From contig CM065301.1 of NCBI GenBank assembly GCA_032871835.1, forward strand, positions 78,152,069 through 78,216,068: a stretch of DNA of 64,000 bases, written 5' to 3'. The DNA is from Dipteronia dyeriana. Taxonomy: Eukaryota > Streptophyta > Magnoliopsida > Sapindales > Sapindaceae. The position numbers and the translations under genes are program-made. Below the pieces are notes generated by a model, which was not told the DNA's origin, made no database searches, and was given only the letters and a program-made list of their open reading frames with translations. Below, piece after piece: positions 39,101 through 50,849 of the stretch (position 1 is the stretch's first letter; each line of letters opens with the position of its first letter).

Positions 39101-40516
39101 AGTAGCAGTAGCAGTAGCAGCCTCTGTTGGCTCACGAAGATCATTAAGGGTCGGGTACGAAAGTGTGCTCTACAAGTTCATCAACCTGGGGTGGAGCAAT
39201 CCATTGACTCTCTATGTCAACAGCCTCACGTTAAATAAAATCATCCATGCCTTTGAGTTAACGGGCTTGGGCATCACAAACAACGTCATGATCAAATATT
39301 GTCAAAAAATGAAGATAACAGGGTCAACTCAACTTGGGAAATTACGTTATTTGTGTAAAGGTATCAAGTTGAATTTACTTACAAAGCTTTCTGGCCTTAT
39401 AAAATTTAAGAAAGAACCTAATAGCATTCAGATTGCCTTCATCATATAGGGAGGGTCGACCCCGGTTATCCAGTTTCTGAACGGCAACCTTGGTCAGATT
39501 GAAGATTTCAATCTCAGATAAAATTAGGGAAGTCTTGATCCAAGATTCCGAAATAACAAAGTATATAGGAACTGAGTTCCTGATTAGATTATGGGTAGCA
39601 TCCCCGACCACCATTCGACCCCAATCACATTAGACAAATAACCTAGAATTCTTCCATCATTTATTCGAAGTAGGAAACCCTTAAATGAAACCCTTCTGGT
39701 CCTTGTTCATTGAAAGTTGAGGGGTCTTTTCAGTAACTCCACCTTTAGGGATCCAATGATTAGGGGAAGTTGAGGAAAGATAGTACTTGTCTCAATAATC
39801 CGATCGGCCCAAGGTGTAGAAGTGGTGAATTTCTCTTGGGGATGGTGGAGCTCTGACGCCCATATCTCTCCACAATTTCCAAAAACTAGAATTCTATAAG
39901 AATTGGGGGTCAACTGAGTAGACTCAATTCCAACGTAGGCTGAGAATCTTACAATGTAAGGTTGTAGAGGTAATGCAATCTCTGAGGTAAGAATATCCCC
40001 GTATATGGCTACCGTGTCTGAAGGTGGATTCCATATAGCCCTACTGTGGTCGGTAATGAGTTCCATAGAATCATGGATGTCAAATCTTCCCTTGTGATTT
40101 TTATGTTCTTGTTTGGAGACTACATTTATCTTAGTGTCATATGAAGATGGTTTATCAATAGTAAATCTGATCAAACTGGATTAGCAAGGTCTATCGACTT
40201 CTTTTAGAAGAATAAACTGAGATCCAATCTTAGTTCTTTGGGAGTAGCAAAAGTTTTAGCAGTAGGCTTGCTACCTTAACCAGTTTGGCTTGTTTTTTTG
40301 GCATATCTGGGTGTGTTTTAGAGAAAGAATCATTAGGGTTAAAAGAAGAAAAACCAGGTTGCACAAAAGAGTAATTTTCATTGAAAGCAATAGGTTGTGA
40401 AACTTAAGGCCATGCTAGTGCCCCAAAATAGACTCTATTCTATCAACCGTTTCATGGTTCCTTAATTCAATAACCTTACATAGTTCAACAAAACGGTGGT
40501 GAGTTTGGGGTTCCAT
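36105..40516 (-). pseudogene. Element 4 antisense gene remnant
   Basis: Starts near 40516 (MEPQTHHRFVELCKV). The best preserved part (40174-39707) contains KGRFDIHDSMELITDHSRA, AIWNPPSDTVAIYGDI and LPLQPYIVRF. These match the corresponding parts of the antisense genes of element 1 and element 2. A middle acidic part lies near 38848-38633, and a coiled-coil-like tail is encoded at 36480-36110. Many stops and frameshifts are present, plus the inserted solo LTR. A CAG-type triplet run lies at 39098-39120. Confidence 0.65.
36787..38421 (+). mobile_element. Solo LTR inserted in the element 4 antisense gene
   Basis: 1635 bp, starting TGATCGGTCATTATTTG and ending TTTCACACATCA. It is flanked by the exact 5-bp duplication GCTTC (36782-36786 and 38422-38426). 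Its right end contains TACTTGCCGCTGTACTAATC, typical of the 3' part of plant Ty3/gypsy LTRs. No internal coding sequence; the 95-codon frame near 37000 is a chance ORF. Confidence 0.85.
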
Positions 40517-40770
40517 AAGAGATTACCTGAGATTTTGAAGATGAAAGTGGCGAATGGCTTGAAGTTACGTTGAAGAACCTTGAAGAAATCAAAGAATTTC
40601 TAGGTTTGAAATCGTAGAAGTAAAGGTTACAGGAGATTAGGGTTTTTAGGAAAAATAAAACAGTTTTAGTAGATAGAAAATGAAGTGTTTTTCAAATTTG
40701 ATAAAAGGGACTCGAACGATGTTGACGTCAACCCACTAGCAGGAAAATGAGGCATGAGAGTAGGGGTTAT

Positions 40771-41452
40771 TGCATATATGGTGATTGGCTAGATAAGTCG
40801 ATCGACTAAAGCATGGCTTCAATAAGATAAACCCGGTCGGCTAGAGCCAACGATCAACGAAACGAGCGTTCGACCAAGACCTAACAATCAACGAAACAAG
40901 CGTTCGACCAAGACCAGTAATCCCATAACACATATAAAGCGAATCAAGGAGAGGAGTTTCACTTAAATAACAAGGTCTAACATTACAGTTCAATAAGGAA
41001 ACAAACTGATTGCCTTGAAGGTAGCAAAGTCCAAATCGGACAATGAATCTACTCTATTAATTGCACAGAATCAACAACATAGGAAAGAAGTTAAACACGA
41101 CTCAAACCAATGAGAGTTGAAATTAGCTTTGTCAACTTTCCTTAATTGTACAACAAGAATTAGGGTTTTATACACATAAATAGACCCTAAATACCATAGT
41201 ATGTGCACGCATGAAACCTTAACATCAGAAATGAACATGATTTTAGTGTATATTCATTAATTTAACATATTGAAATCTTTCTTCTCACTGTCTCCAGTAA
41301 CCATGGATGTTTCCCTAATTTAGGGGTTAACTACGTAAAAATCTCGTGCTTTTGTTCTTGCGTGCTTTTCCTTTCATTTCTACAAGCAAATTGTTTACGG
41401 TAAGATCATTATTGTTGTTGACTTTTCTACTATCTAAAAATCACTATCAACA
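40771..41452 (+). repeat. Element 4, 3' LTR
   Basis: Starts TGCATATATGGTGATTGG after a purine-rich AGAGTAGGGG and ends CACTATCAACA (682 bp). It shares the order CATGGATGTTTCC, ACTACGTAAAAATCTCGTG and GTTGACTTTTCT with the ends of the element 1 and 2 LTRs, but is clearly diverged. Confidence 0.65.
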
Positions 41453-41717
41453 AGCATAATAAATTAATCCAGAAACTTCTGGTTCTAGACGGTGGCATTA
41501 TCTAATCTCATATATTGTATATAAATAAATAAATACAAATAAATAAAAAGCATAATAAATAAATCCAGAATCTCATATTAAGACTGGATTGAAATCAAGA
41601 ACTTTAAGTTCTTTTATTTTGAATTTACAATCTGCAGGTTGCAATCAATACAATATTGAACCGTAAGTAAATCACTCTTCTGAAGATCCTTTTTACTTAC
41701 TTATAATGTGTTGTAAA

Positions 41718-43539
41718 TGTTGGGTCTCGGTTTACCAATTGTGCAACGGAAGGAACTTTTAAAAAAATATATCAAAGAAATACTGCTAGCAGTAAACCCT
41801 ATGATCTATTTTTCTGAACAATAAAAACAAGAAATCGAAATCGAAATATAAAAGAGAAGAGAAGAGACAATCTCTTCATACCTTCGTTGGTGACTCCTTC
41901 TCTTTACGATCTGCTCCTGATTTGAACCACTTGATCTTACTAGATATCTCCCGGAATCGGTATCGGTGTGTGGGTGTGTCACGGTACTCAGGAACTTGTA
42001 TGGAGGATCTAGAGAAAAGTTGGAGAAACTTTTTCTTCCAAATAAAACTATCTAGAACAATTCTAGTTGTAGAAAAAAATAATATATTTTTTGGTCACTA
42101 TGCACGATGCACACACTACACCAAATATAGGTGTTTTAGTTTTTCTTTTTTAGTTGTATTGATCGGTTTTCTCAAAAACAAAATATATATCTATATATCT
42201 TTTTTTTTTGCAACCGAATCAAATTGATTTTTAAAACATTATAAAGATATCTCATATCCTTTTAAAAAGATAATTAAACATTTATTTTGAATATAAACAT
42301 TTTAAATTCAATTTCAAATATTTAATTTAATAAAATAAAATAATCATATTATCTTAGTTTATTCAAAATCAAATATCAACTCACACCCTTTATTTAGTGA
42401 TTAATAACATAATTAAATAATCTTATTATTTAATTTATTTAATCACCATTATTCAATATTGAAATAATCTCATTATTCAATTAATTCCCGAATAAATACG
42501 TGTCACTTTTGTAACACAATTAATTGGACAATTCAATAAATTATTTTTGACCCTTGTTGCCTAAAACAATCAGGCTAACAAGAGGACCTAATGAGCCTAC
42601 AGTATTTTGAGCTCCAATAATCCTTAGAAATAATTAATTCAAATTTTTAATCAATATTTCAGGATTATTAACTTCTATATTATTCCACAAAAAACCCCAA
42701 GCTGCACCTCTCAATTGTAGACGTTTTTACACAAACCAATATTACTCAGTGTCTATCGATATAACTATTACATATGGTATTATTCTCCACAAGTAGTTCA
42801 TAATTAGAGTTGAGTCATAATGCCTATTATACCGCTCTAATAATATCTATCCATTAAGTTCCATTGATTATTTAATGAATAATAAATCTTACATTCCTCA
42901 TGGAATTACGAGAGTGCTCATATTGTTTAAGCCTCGAATTAACTCTTAAGGGAACTACAATCTACTTCTCACACGAAGGAGTGTATTCCACCATTGTGTA
43001 CAAATCTTCATAGTCATAAGTCAAACCACAATCCAAACATACGGGGCATATGGATCGGGAATGTAACTCCGACCTCACCCATGGTACATCAAAGATTACG
43101 ATCACCCATATATAGCCATCATTAATTGATATATATATATATATATATATATATGAATCTCATCGTTAAATGGATCTTAGTGAGAGATTCATATAGATCA
43201 TGGCTCAGTCCTATATGATCATATCATACAAGGTTCCTCCATTCTCATATCTCTATATGAATGATCCGGGATAGAATCACCGTACACTACGGAATGGACA
43301 TCAGCTGTAGATTAATCATAAATAAAGTACCCAGCTTTATTTGCTATCTACGGATTCTTTAGATTGCACGTCTCTTACTGTATCCATATGTATATTACAT
43401 TCATATACACAGTTTGAGATTAATGTTTAATGTATAAGTTATACATAATATTGACATAAGAAGAATGAATTAAACTATTCTTTTATATATTTTAACATTC
43501 CATTCACAAATTACAAGCTTTAGGGCATAAACCCTATCA
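41718..43539 (-). mobile_element. Solo LTR (inverted copy of the 11924-13641 family)
   Basis: 1822 bp bounded by TGTTGGGTCTC and CCCTATCA on the + strand (TG...CA) and flanked by the exact 5-bp duplication GTAAA (41713-41717 and 43540-43544). It is the reverse complement, diverged, of 11924-13641. There is no coding sequence and no second LTR. Confidence 0.85.
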
Positions 43540-43544
43540 GTAAA

Positions 43545-43673
43545 CCATAAATAAATAAATAACAATTGATAAACCCATAAATAGAAGAGAATGAACTGAC
43601 TTTAGGATGGATCTTTATTGCTTCACTTCTTATAAACCAGTGATTTTTCAATTACATTAAACTTTTACTATAT

Positions 43674-43721
<48 letters not shown>

Positions 43722-43855
43722 TAATATAATATAATATAATATAATATAATATAATATAATATAAAAGCTAACCCTCACAGTGCCATATGTCGCTGCGGGG
43801 GAGCTTTGAATTTAAATGCATTCATTTCTTTCTTGTTTTAAAAAATATAAATATA

Positions 43856-43896
<41 letters not shown>

Positions 43897-44427
43897 GGCA
43901 AAATGAAAAGAGTTTAAGATTTAAATGTGTTCATTTCTTTCTTTTTAAAAATATAAATGTATTCATTATATAAGGTAAAATGAATACCAATTTGATTACA
44001 ATTAATATATTCATTTCTTTTACTCACTCACTCACACACACACACATAAAACATTCACGGCATCCTTTAAAAAAAAACACAAAAACCCCATCATATTCTT
44101 CTTTTGAATATATTTTAAGTTTATTCAATTAAACCACATAATCATAATAACCGAAATCCCTTTCATTTTCCTCAATTTTCTCTATAAAAACCACCAAAAA
44201 TCTCACATTTCTTCTAATTCATTTCATTGACTATCAAAACCCAAACATTAGGGTAACAAATGGTATTAGAAGGTGAGATTTTCTACGGATTTTTTTAACA
44301 TTTGGCTAAATACTTTTAATCTTTTAGTTTTTTTTTTTGTTTGGTTATGATGATTGCCAAATGCCTCTTGCAAAAAGCCTTACATCATTCTCAGGTATAA
44401 TTTTCTTATATTTTTGTTTATTGTTTT
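43545..44427. repeat. A+T-rich sequence with several microsatellites
   Basis: Contains (TAA)n at 43680-43720 passing into (ATAAT)n at 43721-43763, a TA run near 43860-43890, and a short CA run near 44035. No gene is supported. A TATAAA near 44182 followed by an ATG at 44260 gives only a 12-codon frame. Confidence 0.7.
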
Positions 44428-45321
44428 TGTTGACGTTGATTTCTCGATGGTCAAGAAAGTGAACAAGCTGAGTTTGATTATGAACTGTCAAAAGAGAAAG
44501 AGAAAGAGAATGCATTTGAAGTTGTTATGATACGAGTATATGTGGTAAAACTTTGGTGATTGGAGAAACATCCATGGGTGGTTGAGTGCACAACCAAGCC
44601 AAATCCACTATTGAATGATAAATTACACCACTCGATCTCTCTTGCCTCTCTCTTACAGTGAATTCTTCTTTATTCTTTTTTCTGTCTAGCGTATCTTTTT
44701 TTGAATATGTCCTCTGTTCTCTAATGGGATTAAGGGTCTATTTATATATGCATAGAACCCTAATCCTCGTTACATAAGTAAGAAAAGAAGACTGTATCTA
44801 ACTAAAATTGATTACTTGTCAAGGTCGTCTTTGTCTTTATTCCTATTTCTGAGATCCCGTGAGTTTGAATCTTTGAGGGATTCTGATTACACAGTCCGCT
44901 TAGGATCTTATTTCCTAATTGACATGCAATCTTCTAGAAGAGTAGAGTTGCTGCTTTGGTTTGAACTTGTTTCCTGTTTGGTGTTTTATCCTTCTAGAAA
45001 CTTTCTAAATTCTTTCCTCATTTGATATGAGGAATGAAACACTGATGCTTTGCATACCAGGGTATGATTCTAGATTCTTTCTTGGGCTTATTCTCACATG
45101 TGAATCGTGTATTGAACTCTTTTATTCGGGCCTCTTATGTTGTCCCGCGTAGAACTGAACGTGTCGAGTACCGGAATTCAGGCCTACTTGGGTTCTTATT
45201 CCATAGTAATGTTGTGGATGGTGCCTTCTAGATGCCAGCTTGGATGCTCAACTGACAATCTCTTTAAGGGATTGCCTTACCTGTCAGTGACGTGTACATT
45301 CAATAAAATTTACATATAACA
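44428..45321 (-). repeat. 3' LTR of the 44-48 kb fragment
   Basis: 894 bp, bounded on the + strand by TGTTGACGTTGATTTC and ACATATAACA. Its reverse complement matches the 3' LTR of element 2, for example at CATGGGTGG, ACCAAGCCAAATCCAC and GTGTAATTT. Confidence 0.8.
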
Positions 45322-47013
45322 ATACCCCCTTAAAATACTTTTGCCGAGTGGAATTTTGTTTTGACAGAAGTATTTTAATCGAACCTCCGACTAGGTTTTT
45401 GCCTTTTTCTTCTTTAATACCCCATTAATATAGGAATAATAATCCTTAAACAATACACTGCATTAATGACGTGTCTCAATGACTACCATGCATGTGTGAT
45501 TCGTCCTTTCATGCAAAATCCTTATGATTGCGATGTTTTACAATTCTGACAACTTTATCAATTTTCTTTATCACACGTGTCTTTTTATTGTTTGGTATAT
45601 CTATGGGCATTTATGAGACGTGACTCGTTGATTATCAGATACGCTGCCTATGTCACCAAACGTTCATTCTTTTCTTTCAATTTTTCCCGCTTCTCGAACT
45701 AGGGTTTCGTGTCTTCGATCGTTTATTTAAACTGAAAGGGGCTATTCATGTCGATCATTTCACAGAAAAGAGGCAAAAAACCTAGGTTTTCTCACGCATA
45801 GATTCGCCTTTGTTTTTCGCTCAGACTTTTTCCGGTTTCTCTGTGTCTGCTTTTAAGGCCAGTTTCCATAGACCCCATTGCACGCCACCATCTTTTTGTT
45901 AAGGCCTTTGATATGCTTGAGCGTGGAGATACTTATTTGGTCTCGTGTACTTATAAATTACTGGGGGAAATGCCTTTTGACCAACCTAACTTTTTTAATG
46001 TTGACTTTTTTTGGGCTTTACCCCGGTGTCCCCTCTAGCCCTATCTTTGAATCTTCATCTAGCTCTGAGCCTTCCATTTCTGATCATCACAAGGTTTCTC
46101 TTTTATCTAGGATGAAAAAGCATTGAAGTAATTACACGGTTCATAAACATGGTTCAAGCGATGTTCTGATCGGGAGGTAAAAAGTTAATGAGAATGATGT
46201 TGAGAAAGAGCACCACGCCTCTCAGATTCTCTTTTCTCTTGAACACTCGAGTGCGTATGATGCCGAATTGAATATGATTAGGGATACAGAGATCTAGAAA
46301 TATCATGCTCGGTTTGATCTAAATGATTCTATCCTGATGACAACGGTCGGTGACAGGGCCACATGGAATCCTCCCCATAGCATGACGGCAATTTATGGAT
46401 TCATGCTTAGCTGCGGGGTGACTCTTCCCTTTCAGCTCTTCATTGCCTAGTTTCTTACCGAGGTGGGGATTGCTCCTGCTCAACTTGCCCCGAACAATTA
46501 TAGGATTCTGATGTGCATGTGGCACATGTGGAGCCGCATGAAGTTGCCGCCACATTTCCCTCATGAAATACGATAATTTCTTACCCTCAGGAAGTCTGGT
46601 AAGACTGGGACTTATTTTCTTCTATCCAACCATCCGAGTAGCTGGATTCCTAAAGGAGTTAAAGTGGGTCAGGGCGTCGATACTTCCTCAGATGTCAAGA
46701 AAAAGGGTTTCAACTAGGGTTTTTCTAGTTCAAATAAGTATTGGAAAAACATTTGGTTTTTTATAGGAGGGAACTGGGGAAACCGGGTTGAGCTTTCAAC
46801 TGGTAAAGCTCGGGAAGTACTAAAAGTTTCTCGCTACTTCTGTTCTCTTGATCGCTGGAACAAAATGCCACCCATTTCACTGATGCTGAATTGACTAACC
46901 TTGCTCTGGGTACAGTGCGTACTCTGGAAAAAAAAGCATGTCCTACTTTTTTGATGAGAAAAAAATGATAGAGCATGGCTTATATGCTCAGATTTCTGCT
47001 CGTCGCAGACTCT

Positions 47014-47092
47014 GTAAGTGATCTTTACTGTTACTTTTAGTGAGTGCTTTTTACTATTTGCTTTTCTAACTCCTTACCCCTTCTGGTTTTAG
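47014..47092 (+). other. Antisense gene intron 1 (44-48 kb copy)
   Basis: 79 bp, donor GTAAGTGATC and acceptor CTGGTTTTAG, between CGTCGCAGACTCT and TATATGATATGG. Element 2 has a matching 70-bp intron at 58857-58926 before TATATGATTCGG. Element 1 has a GC (not GT) donor at the equivalent place. Confidence 0.75.
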
Positions 47093-47925
47093 TATATGAT
47101 ATGGAAGTCGTTTGTGACGCTCAAGCCCGCCAGGTAAAGGCAATTATTTAGGCGAGTCACAAAGATGCTTCTCGTCAAAACGAAAAAGGGATTGCTTCGT
47201 CTGATGAAGAATCAAACGAGAATTCTGAGGAAATAGATGAGCAAGTTCCTGAGTATGTTTCTGAAGAGGTTGCCCATCCAACCGCAGGGGAATCAAGCAG
47301 CCCGAGTGGCTCTATAAGGCCTGGTAGTGACCTAAGAGCGTTTGAAGATGAATGTAGGCAGAGGAGGCATCCAGACGGTTTAACATCTGATGATTATATT
47401 TCTCCTGCTGATGAGTTGCTAGTCGAGCAGTCTGTTGATAGAGAGGGAGTTAGGGAATCCCCTGATGAGCAGGTTAACCTTCATCCTGATCTTTTTGAAC
47501 CCTTCCAAGATATTACAGAAGATCAAGAAGATACTGCAGTTGATCTCGACTCCCACCGTACTCGGGTTGAGAAAAGGAAGACAGTTGATTCTCCCGCTCG
47601 ACCTCCTTCAAAAGTTCCCCGAGTGGTGTCATTTGTTAAATCGAGCGACGAAGATGCCGATGTTGGGGACCCCCCGAGTGCTCAAGTGGAGAAATCTTTT
47701 GGAGGAGAGGATTCTCATGAGGGTTTAGATAAAGTTTTTACGCCCTCTGAGGTTGAGGTTGAGGATGCAAAGGGATCCTCGGAAAGGCCTATGGGTCTCA
47801 CCCCCCAAGACATGCTGAGAATCATGTCAGCCGGCAGAGCTTTTACTAGGGACGACCATTGGAGTCGCTTCAGGAGTGGTTCTCCTACAGATCGCCTTTA
47901 AAATATTTTGAACAACGCGAGCTAC

Positions 47926-48005
47926 GTAAGTCTTTCGAACTGTATTTTTTACATTATCGTACCTTGGGTATCTTTAAACCGTATCTTTAAACCATTTCCC
48001 TACAG
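47926..48005 (+). other. Antisense gene intron 2 (44-48 kb copy)
   Basis: 80 bp, donor GTAAGTCTTT and acceptor TTTCCCTACAG, between GCGAGCTAC and ATGGTTGTTGAG. Confidence 0.75.
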
Positions 48006-48672
48006 ATGGTTGTTGAGTTTCCTGAAGCTTTTCAGACGTAACAATTCCAAACTGACCGGATAAAGCGTCTGAAAGCTCAGTTAAAGGAGAGTGAGGATAA
48101 CCATGCTCGGATTGAGGTGGTCTATTAGAGGGAAGTAAGTTCTGCCCAAGTGTTTACCGATCATTGTTTGGCGAAACAGATGGAGGCTGAGGAGAAAGCT
48201 TTTGTTGTAGAAGAGAGGGCTAAATCTTTTCAAGACCTGCTTTCAGTCTCCCAGGAATCGATGCTTAAGGATGAACAAGCAAAGTCGTCTTATGAGTAAA
48301 AAATTGAAAACCTTAAGGGCCAGGCCCTGACTGTTGAATCTCTTTCGAAGGAAGCCAGGTTGGAACTTGAAGTTTAAAGGGTTGATCGTTTCAAAAGTTC
48401 CCCAACTTATGATGTCCTACTCTTCAGGCATTTCCAACGGGGGTTGATTTCAGCTGGGGAGTTCTTCAAGGTCAAGAATCGGGCAACTGATAAAGCTCGG
48501 ACTAATTGAGAATTGTCATTCAAAAACCATGTGGACCGATCCTTGGAGTCTCTTCGGACTCAGATGAGGGAGTGGAGAGCTTATTGTCACAGCCAAGGTA
48601 ACCTCATCCTATGCGTTTGGAAGTCCCATATGAGCATTTCCTTTTGAATTTCTAAGCTAGTCAGGAAACTGG

Positions 48673-50413
48673 TATGAATGCACAAAAAAAATATAGTCTA
48701 GTCAATCATGCATGTTTAATCCATCTAGATCATGTAAGATATTTTCAACATTAATTACAACCTAGATACATGCATAGATCTAAAGCTTGAGTCACAAGAT
48801 ATGTTCAATTAATACATAATCAAGTTTAAATATCATATACCAAAAACATGCTAAATTCATGTGACAAAGTCATTTAGATTAAAGCAAGAGTTCTAGAGCA
48901 TATCTCCTATTCATAGATTCATCAAAGCACATGAATAGCTCAAAAGAACACAAACACATGTATTATAGTGAGATTTCGGCCAAAGAGAGCCTAATATATG
49001 TGAGGAACTATTTTTTACAAAGTCAATAAATTAAAGATCATCAAATAGTCCTAGAATCAAAGCTAGCACAATACAATCCCAAACATGTGAAAACATAGGC
49101 AAAATCAAAACCTAACTCAACATGTGAGATTTCAATTGAAACTCAATCTAGCTTTAAATGAGTTCAAAACTCAAATCAAAACAATCACAAGACATATATA
49201 TATATATATATGTTGAAGAAGAAAACCCAAGGAAATTCACCAAGTTTTAAAAGAAAACTTTGAGAGAAAATCAATACCTTAGTTGATTTGGTGCAGTCCT
49301 GTTTTTGTAAGGTTAGACTCCAAACAAAGCAATAAAATTAACTCAAATCTTCAGAGAAAAGATGGAGAATGAAAAGACAAACACTCTCAACTTTGAATCA
49401 CTCAAATGGAGTTCAAATGAAGAAGTTATGGTGTTTGGAAGGTGAGAAAATTTGGGAGAAAATTCTGCACTCAAATTTTGAATCTCTTCTTAGAATGAAA
49501 TGTGAGATGTAAGAGATATATAAAAGAGAGGGAAAGAATAGAAGTAAAAATACCAAAATGACCTTAAGTGCACCAAACATGCTTTCTGCCCGAGATGGCA
49601 CGAGGGCATCTCGGGGCAGCAAGCATTTTGTCCCGAGATGGCCACGTGCCATCTCGGGAAAGAGTGCTTGGTTGCACTTTTTTTCCTCGTGCGCTCCTCT
49701 CACGTTCTTCGACCGTTCTCCGGCCTCCAAACTTGGAATTCGAATCCGTTTACGAATTACGAACTGTAACTCTCTCACGGACATGAATAAATAAGATACT
49801 CAACCCAGAAAATAATAATTTGACTCGATATACGAAGACAAAGATGATGTATGCAACATGAGTTGAAAATGTAGTATCTTTTGACTTAAAACTTGAAATC
49901 AATAGTATGAGTAACTGAAATGACCGGAACTCAATCAAGAATGATTTAAGACTAAAATCAAGTTCAATATCCATGTTATACAAACATATACACATACAAA
50001 CACAATTCACACTAGAATGCAAACTACATAGAGATAGTCTCCAATCATGCATTTTCCAAAACATGTTATTTTCATACCAATGCATGAGCATTCATCTTCA
50101 AGTGTGTGAATGTGTTATAAATGGGCACAACGAAGCAGGGACACATATGAATGAATTGTATGTGTGTGCCTATAATGGTGCACAACTATGCAAGGACACA
50201 AATGTATGAATTGTGTGTGTGTGTCTAAGCCTTGTAAGAGAAAGATAAGGTCTTAGTATACCTTTGTAGAACCATATGGCATCTGTTCTCTTTGAAGACT
50301 TTGAACTTGCTTTGACTAGTTGTTCCTTTTTCTTTGAAGCTTGAATCATCATGAATCTAAATAACTAAATCATTACAAGTAAACATCATTTTGATATGGA
50401 ATTAATGCCAACA
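48673..50413 (-). mobile_element. LTR-like sequence related to 3222-7534
   Basis: Its minus-strand start at 50413 reads TGTTGGCATTAATTCC, matching the inner copy at 3240 (TGTTGGCATATTTCC). The same order of words follows (TTCAAAG, CTTACAAGGC, GTATATCGAGTCAAA, TGTCCGTGAGAG, AGAACGGTCGAA), then a G+C-rich palindromic cassette (49580-49665) and A+T-rich sequence. The distal end is lost: similarity stops at the 48672 junction. It is an incomplete solo LTR. The reading frames over it are not recognisable. Confidence 0.6.
49578..49662. repeat. G+C-rich palindromic cassette (CCCGAGATGGCACG type)
   Basis: CCCGAGATGGCACG, GGGCATCTCGGGG, CCCGAGATGGCCACGTGCC and ATCTCGGG alternate as inverted units. 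The cassette sits where the related LTR-like copies carry different G+C-rich palindromes. Confidence 0.75.
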
Positions 50414-50424
50414 CAATCTAAAAC

Positions 50425-50745
50425 ATAACAAGACATCCGTATCAAAAGTGTTCATAGAAGAATAAAACACCGAACAGGAAACATATTCCAAATCAAGCAA
50501 CGACTCTGCTTCTTCAAGAAAACCGCACATCAATAAGAAAATAAGTCCTAAACGGATTATACCACCAGAATTCTATTCAATATCCATACGATCTTTGAAA
50601 AAGGGAAAGAAGATAAAGACGAATCCAATAAGCAACCAGCCTTAAATAAAATACAATTTCTTTTACTTATATGACAGGGGTGGTTAGGGTTCTATGCAAA
50701 TATAAATAGACCCACAATCTCATTGTAATAGGGTTCTATAAGGCT
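50425..50745 (+). repeat. Element 2, 5' LTR remnant
   Basis: About 320 bp matching the middle of the element 2 3' LTR (60858-61163), from CAAGACATC to CTCATTGTAATAGG. Both LTR ends and the primer binding site are missing. Confidence 0.8.
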
Positions 50746-50849
50746 CCGTTCGGTTATAGTTAGGGCCGGAACCAGATGCACTAACAACTGTTAGGAACTC
50801 AGATTAAATCAATCAATCTAGGGGTATAACATGCAACTAGGATAAGGAT

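Larger units (their letters stand above)
36100..41452 (+). mobile_element. Element 4: 3' half of a diverged Tat-type element
   Basis: Only the antisense gene and the 3' LTR of this relative remain; gag-pol is absent. The antisense gene remnant runs from about 40516 down to 36105, and a 1.6-kb solo LTR has inserted into it (36787-38421). The 3' LTR occupies 40771-41452. It is more diverged than elements 1-3. Confidence 0.7.
45873..48600 (+). pseudogene. Antisense gene of the 44-48 kb fragment (spliced pseudogene)
   Basis: Reads on the + strand, opposite to its parent element. The start codon appears mutated (ATA at 45873), followed by ARHHLFVKAFDMLERGDTYL. Exon 1 runs to 47013 with several frameshifts (matches include LFEPFQ-like, WNPPHSMTAIYGF and LGKSG parts). 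Intron 47014-47092; exon 2 47093-47925, with a 161-codon open stretch (47416-47901) rich in Asp/Glu/Ser and ending GRAFTRDDHWSRFRSGS. Intron 47926-48005; exon 3 then encodes a coiled-coil-like tail (RIKRLKAQLKESED). Stops occur in exon 3. Confidence 0.7.
44428..48672 (-). mobile_element. 3' fragment of a minus-strand Tat-type element
   Basis: Contains a 3' LTR (44428-45321), its purine tract (AATACCCCCTTAAAATACTT on the + strand) and an antisense gene reading on the + strand. Similarity to element 2 stops near 48672, where it abuts an unrelated LTR-like sequence. It may be the missing 3' part of element 3 (see findings). Confidence 0.75.

Noticed and set aside
44182..44400. Possible 5' end of a host gene (TATAAA, ATG at 44260) cut by the LTR at 44428
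   Set aside because: The frame is only 12 codons and no convincing splice acceptor links it to downstream codons.
49413..50091. Minus-strand ORFs of 123 and 113 codons
   Set aside because: They lie in an LTR-like sequence whose relatives at 3222-7534 do not keep these frames.
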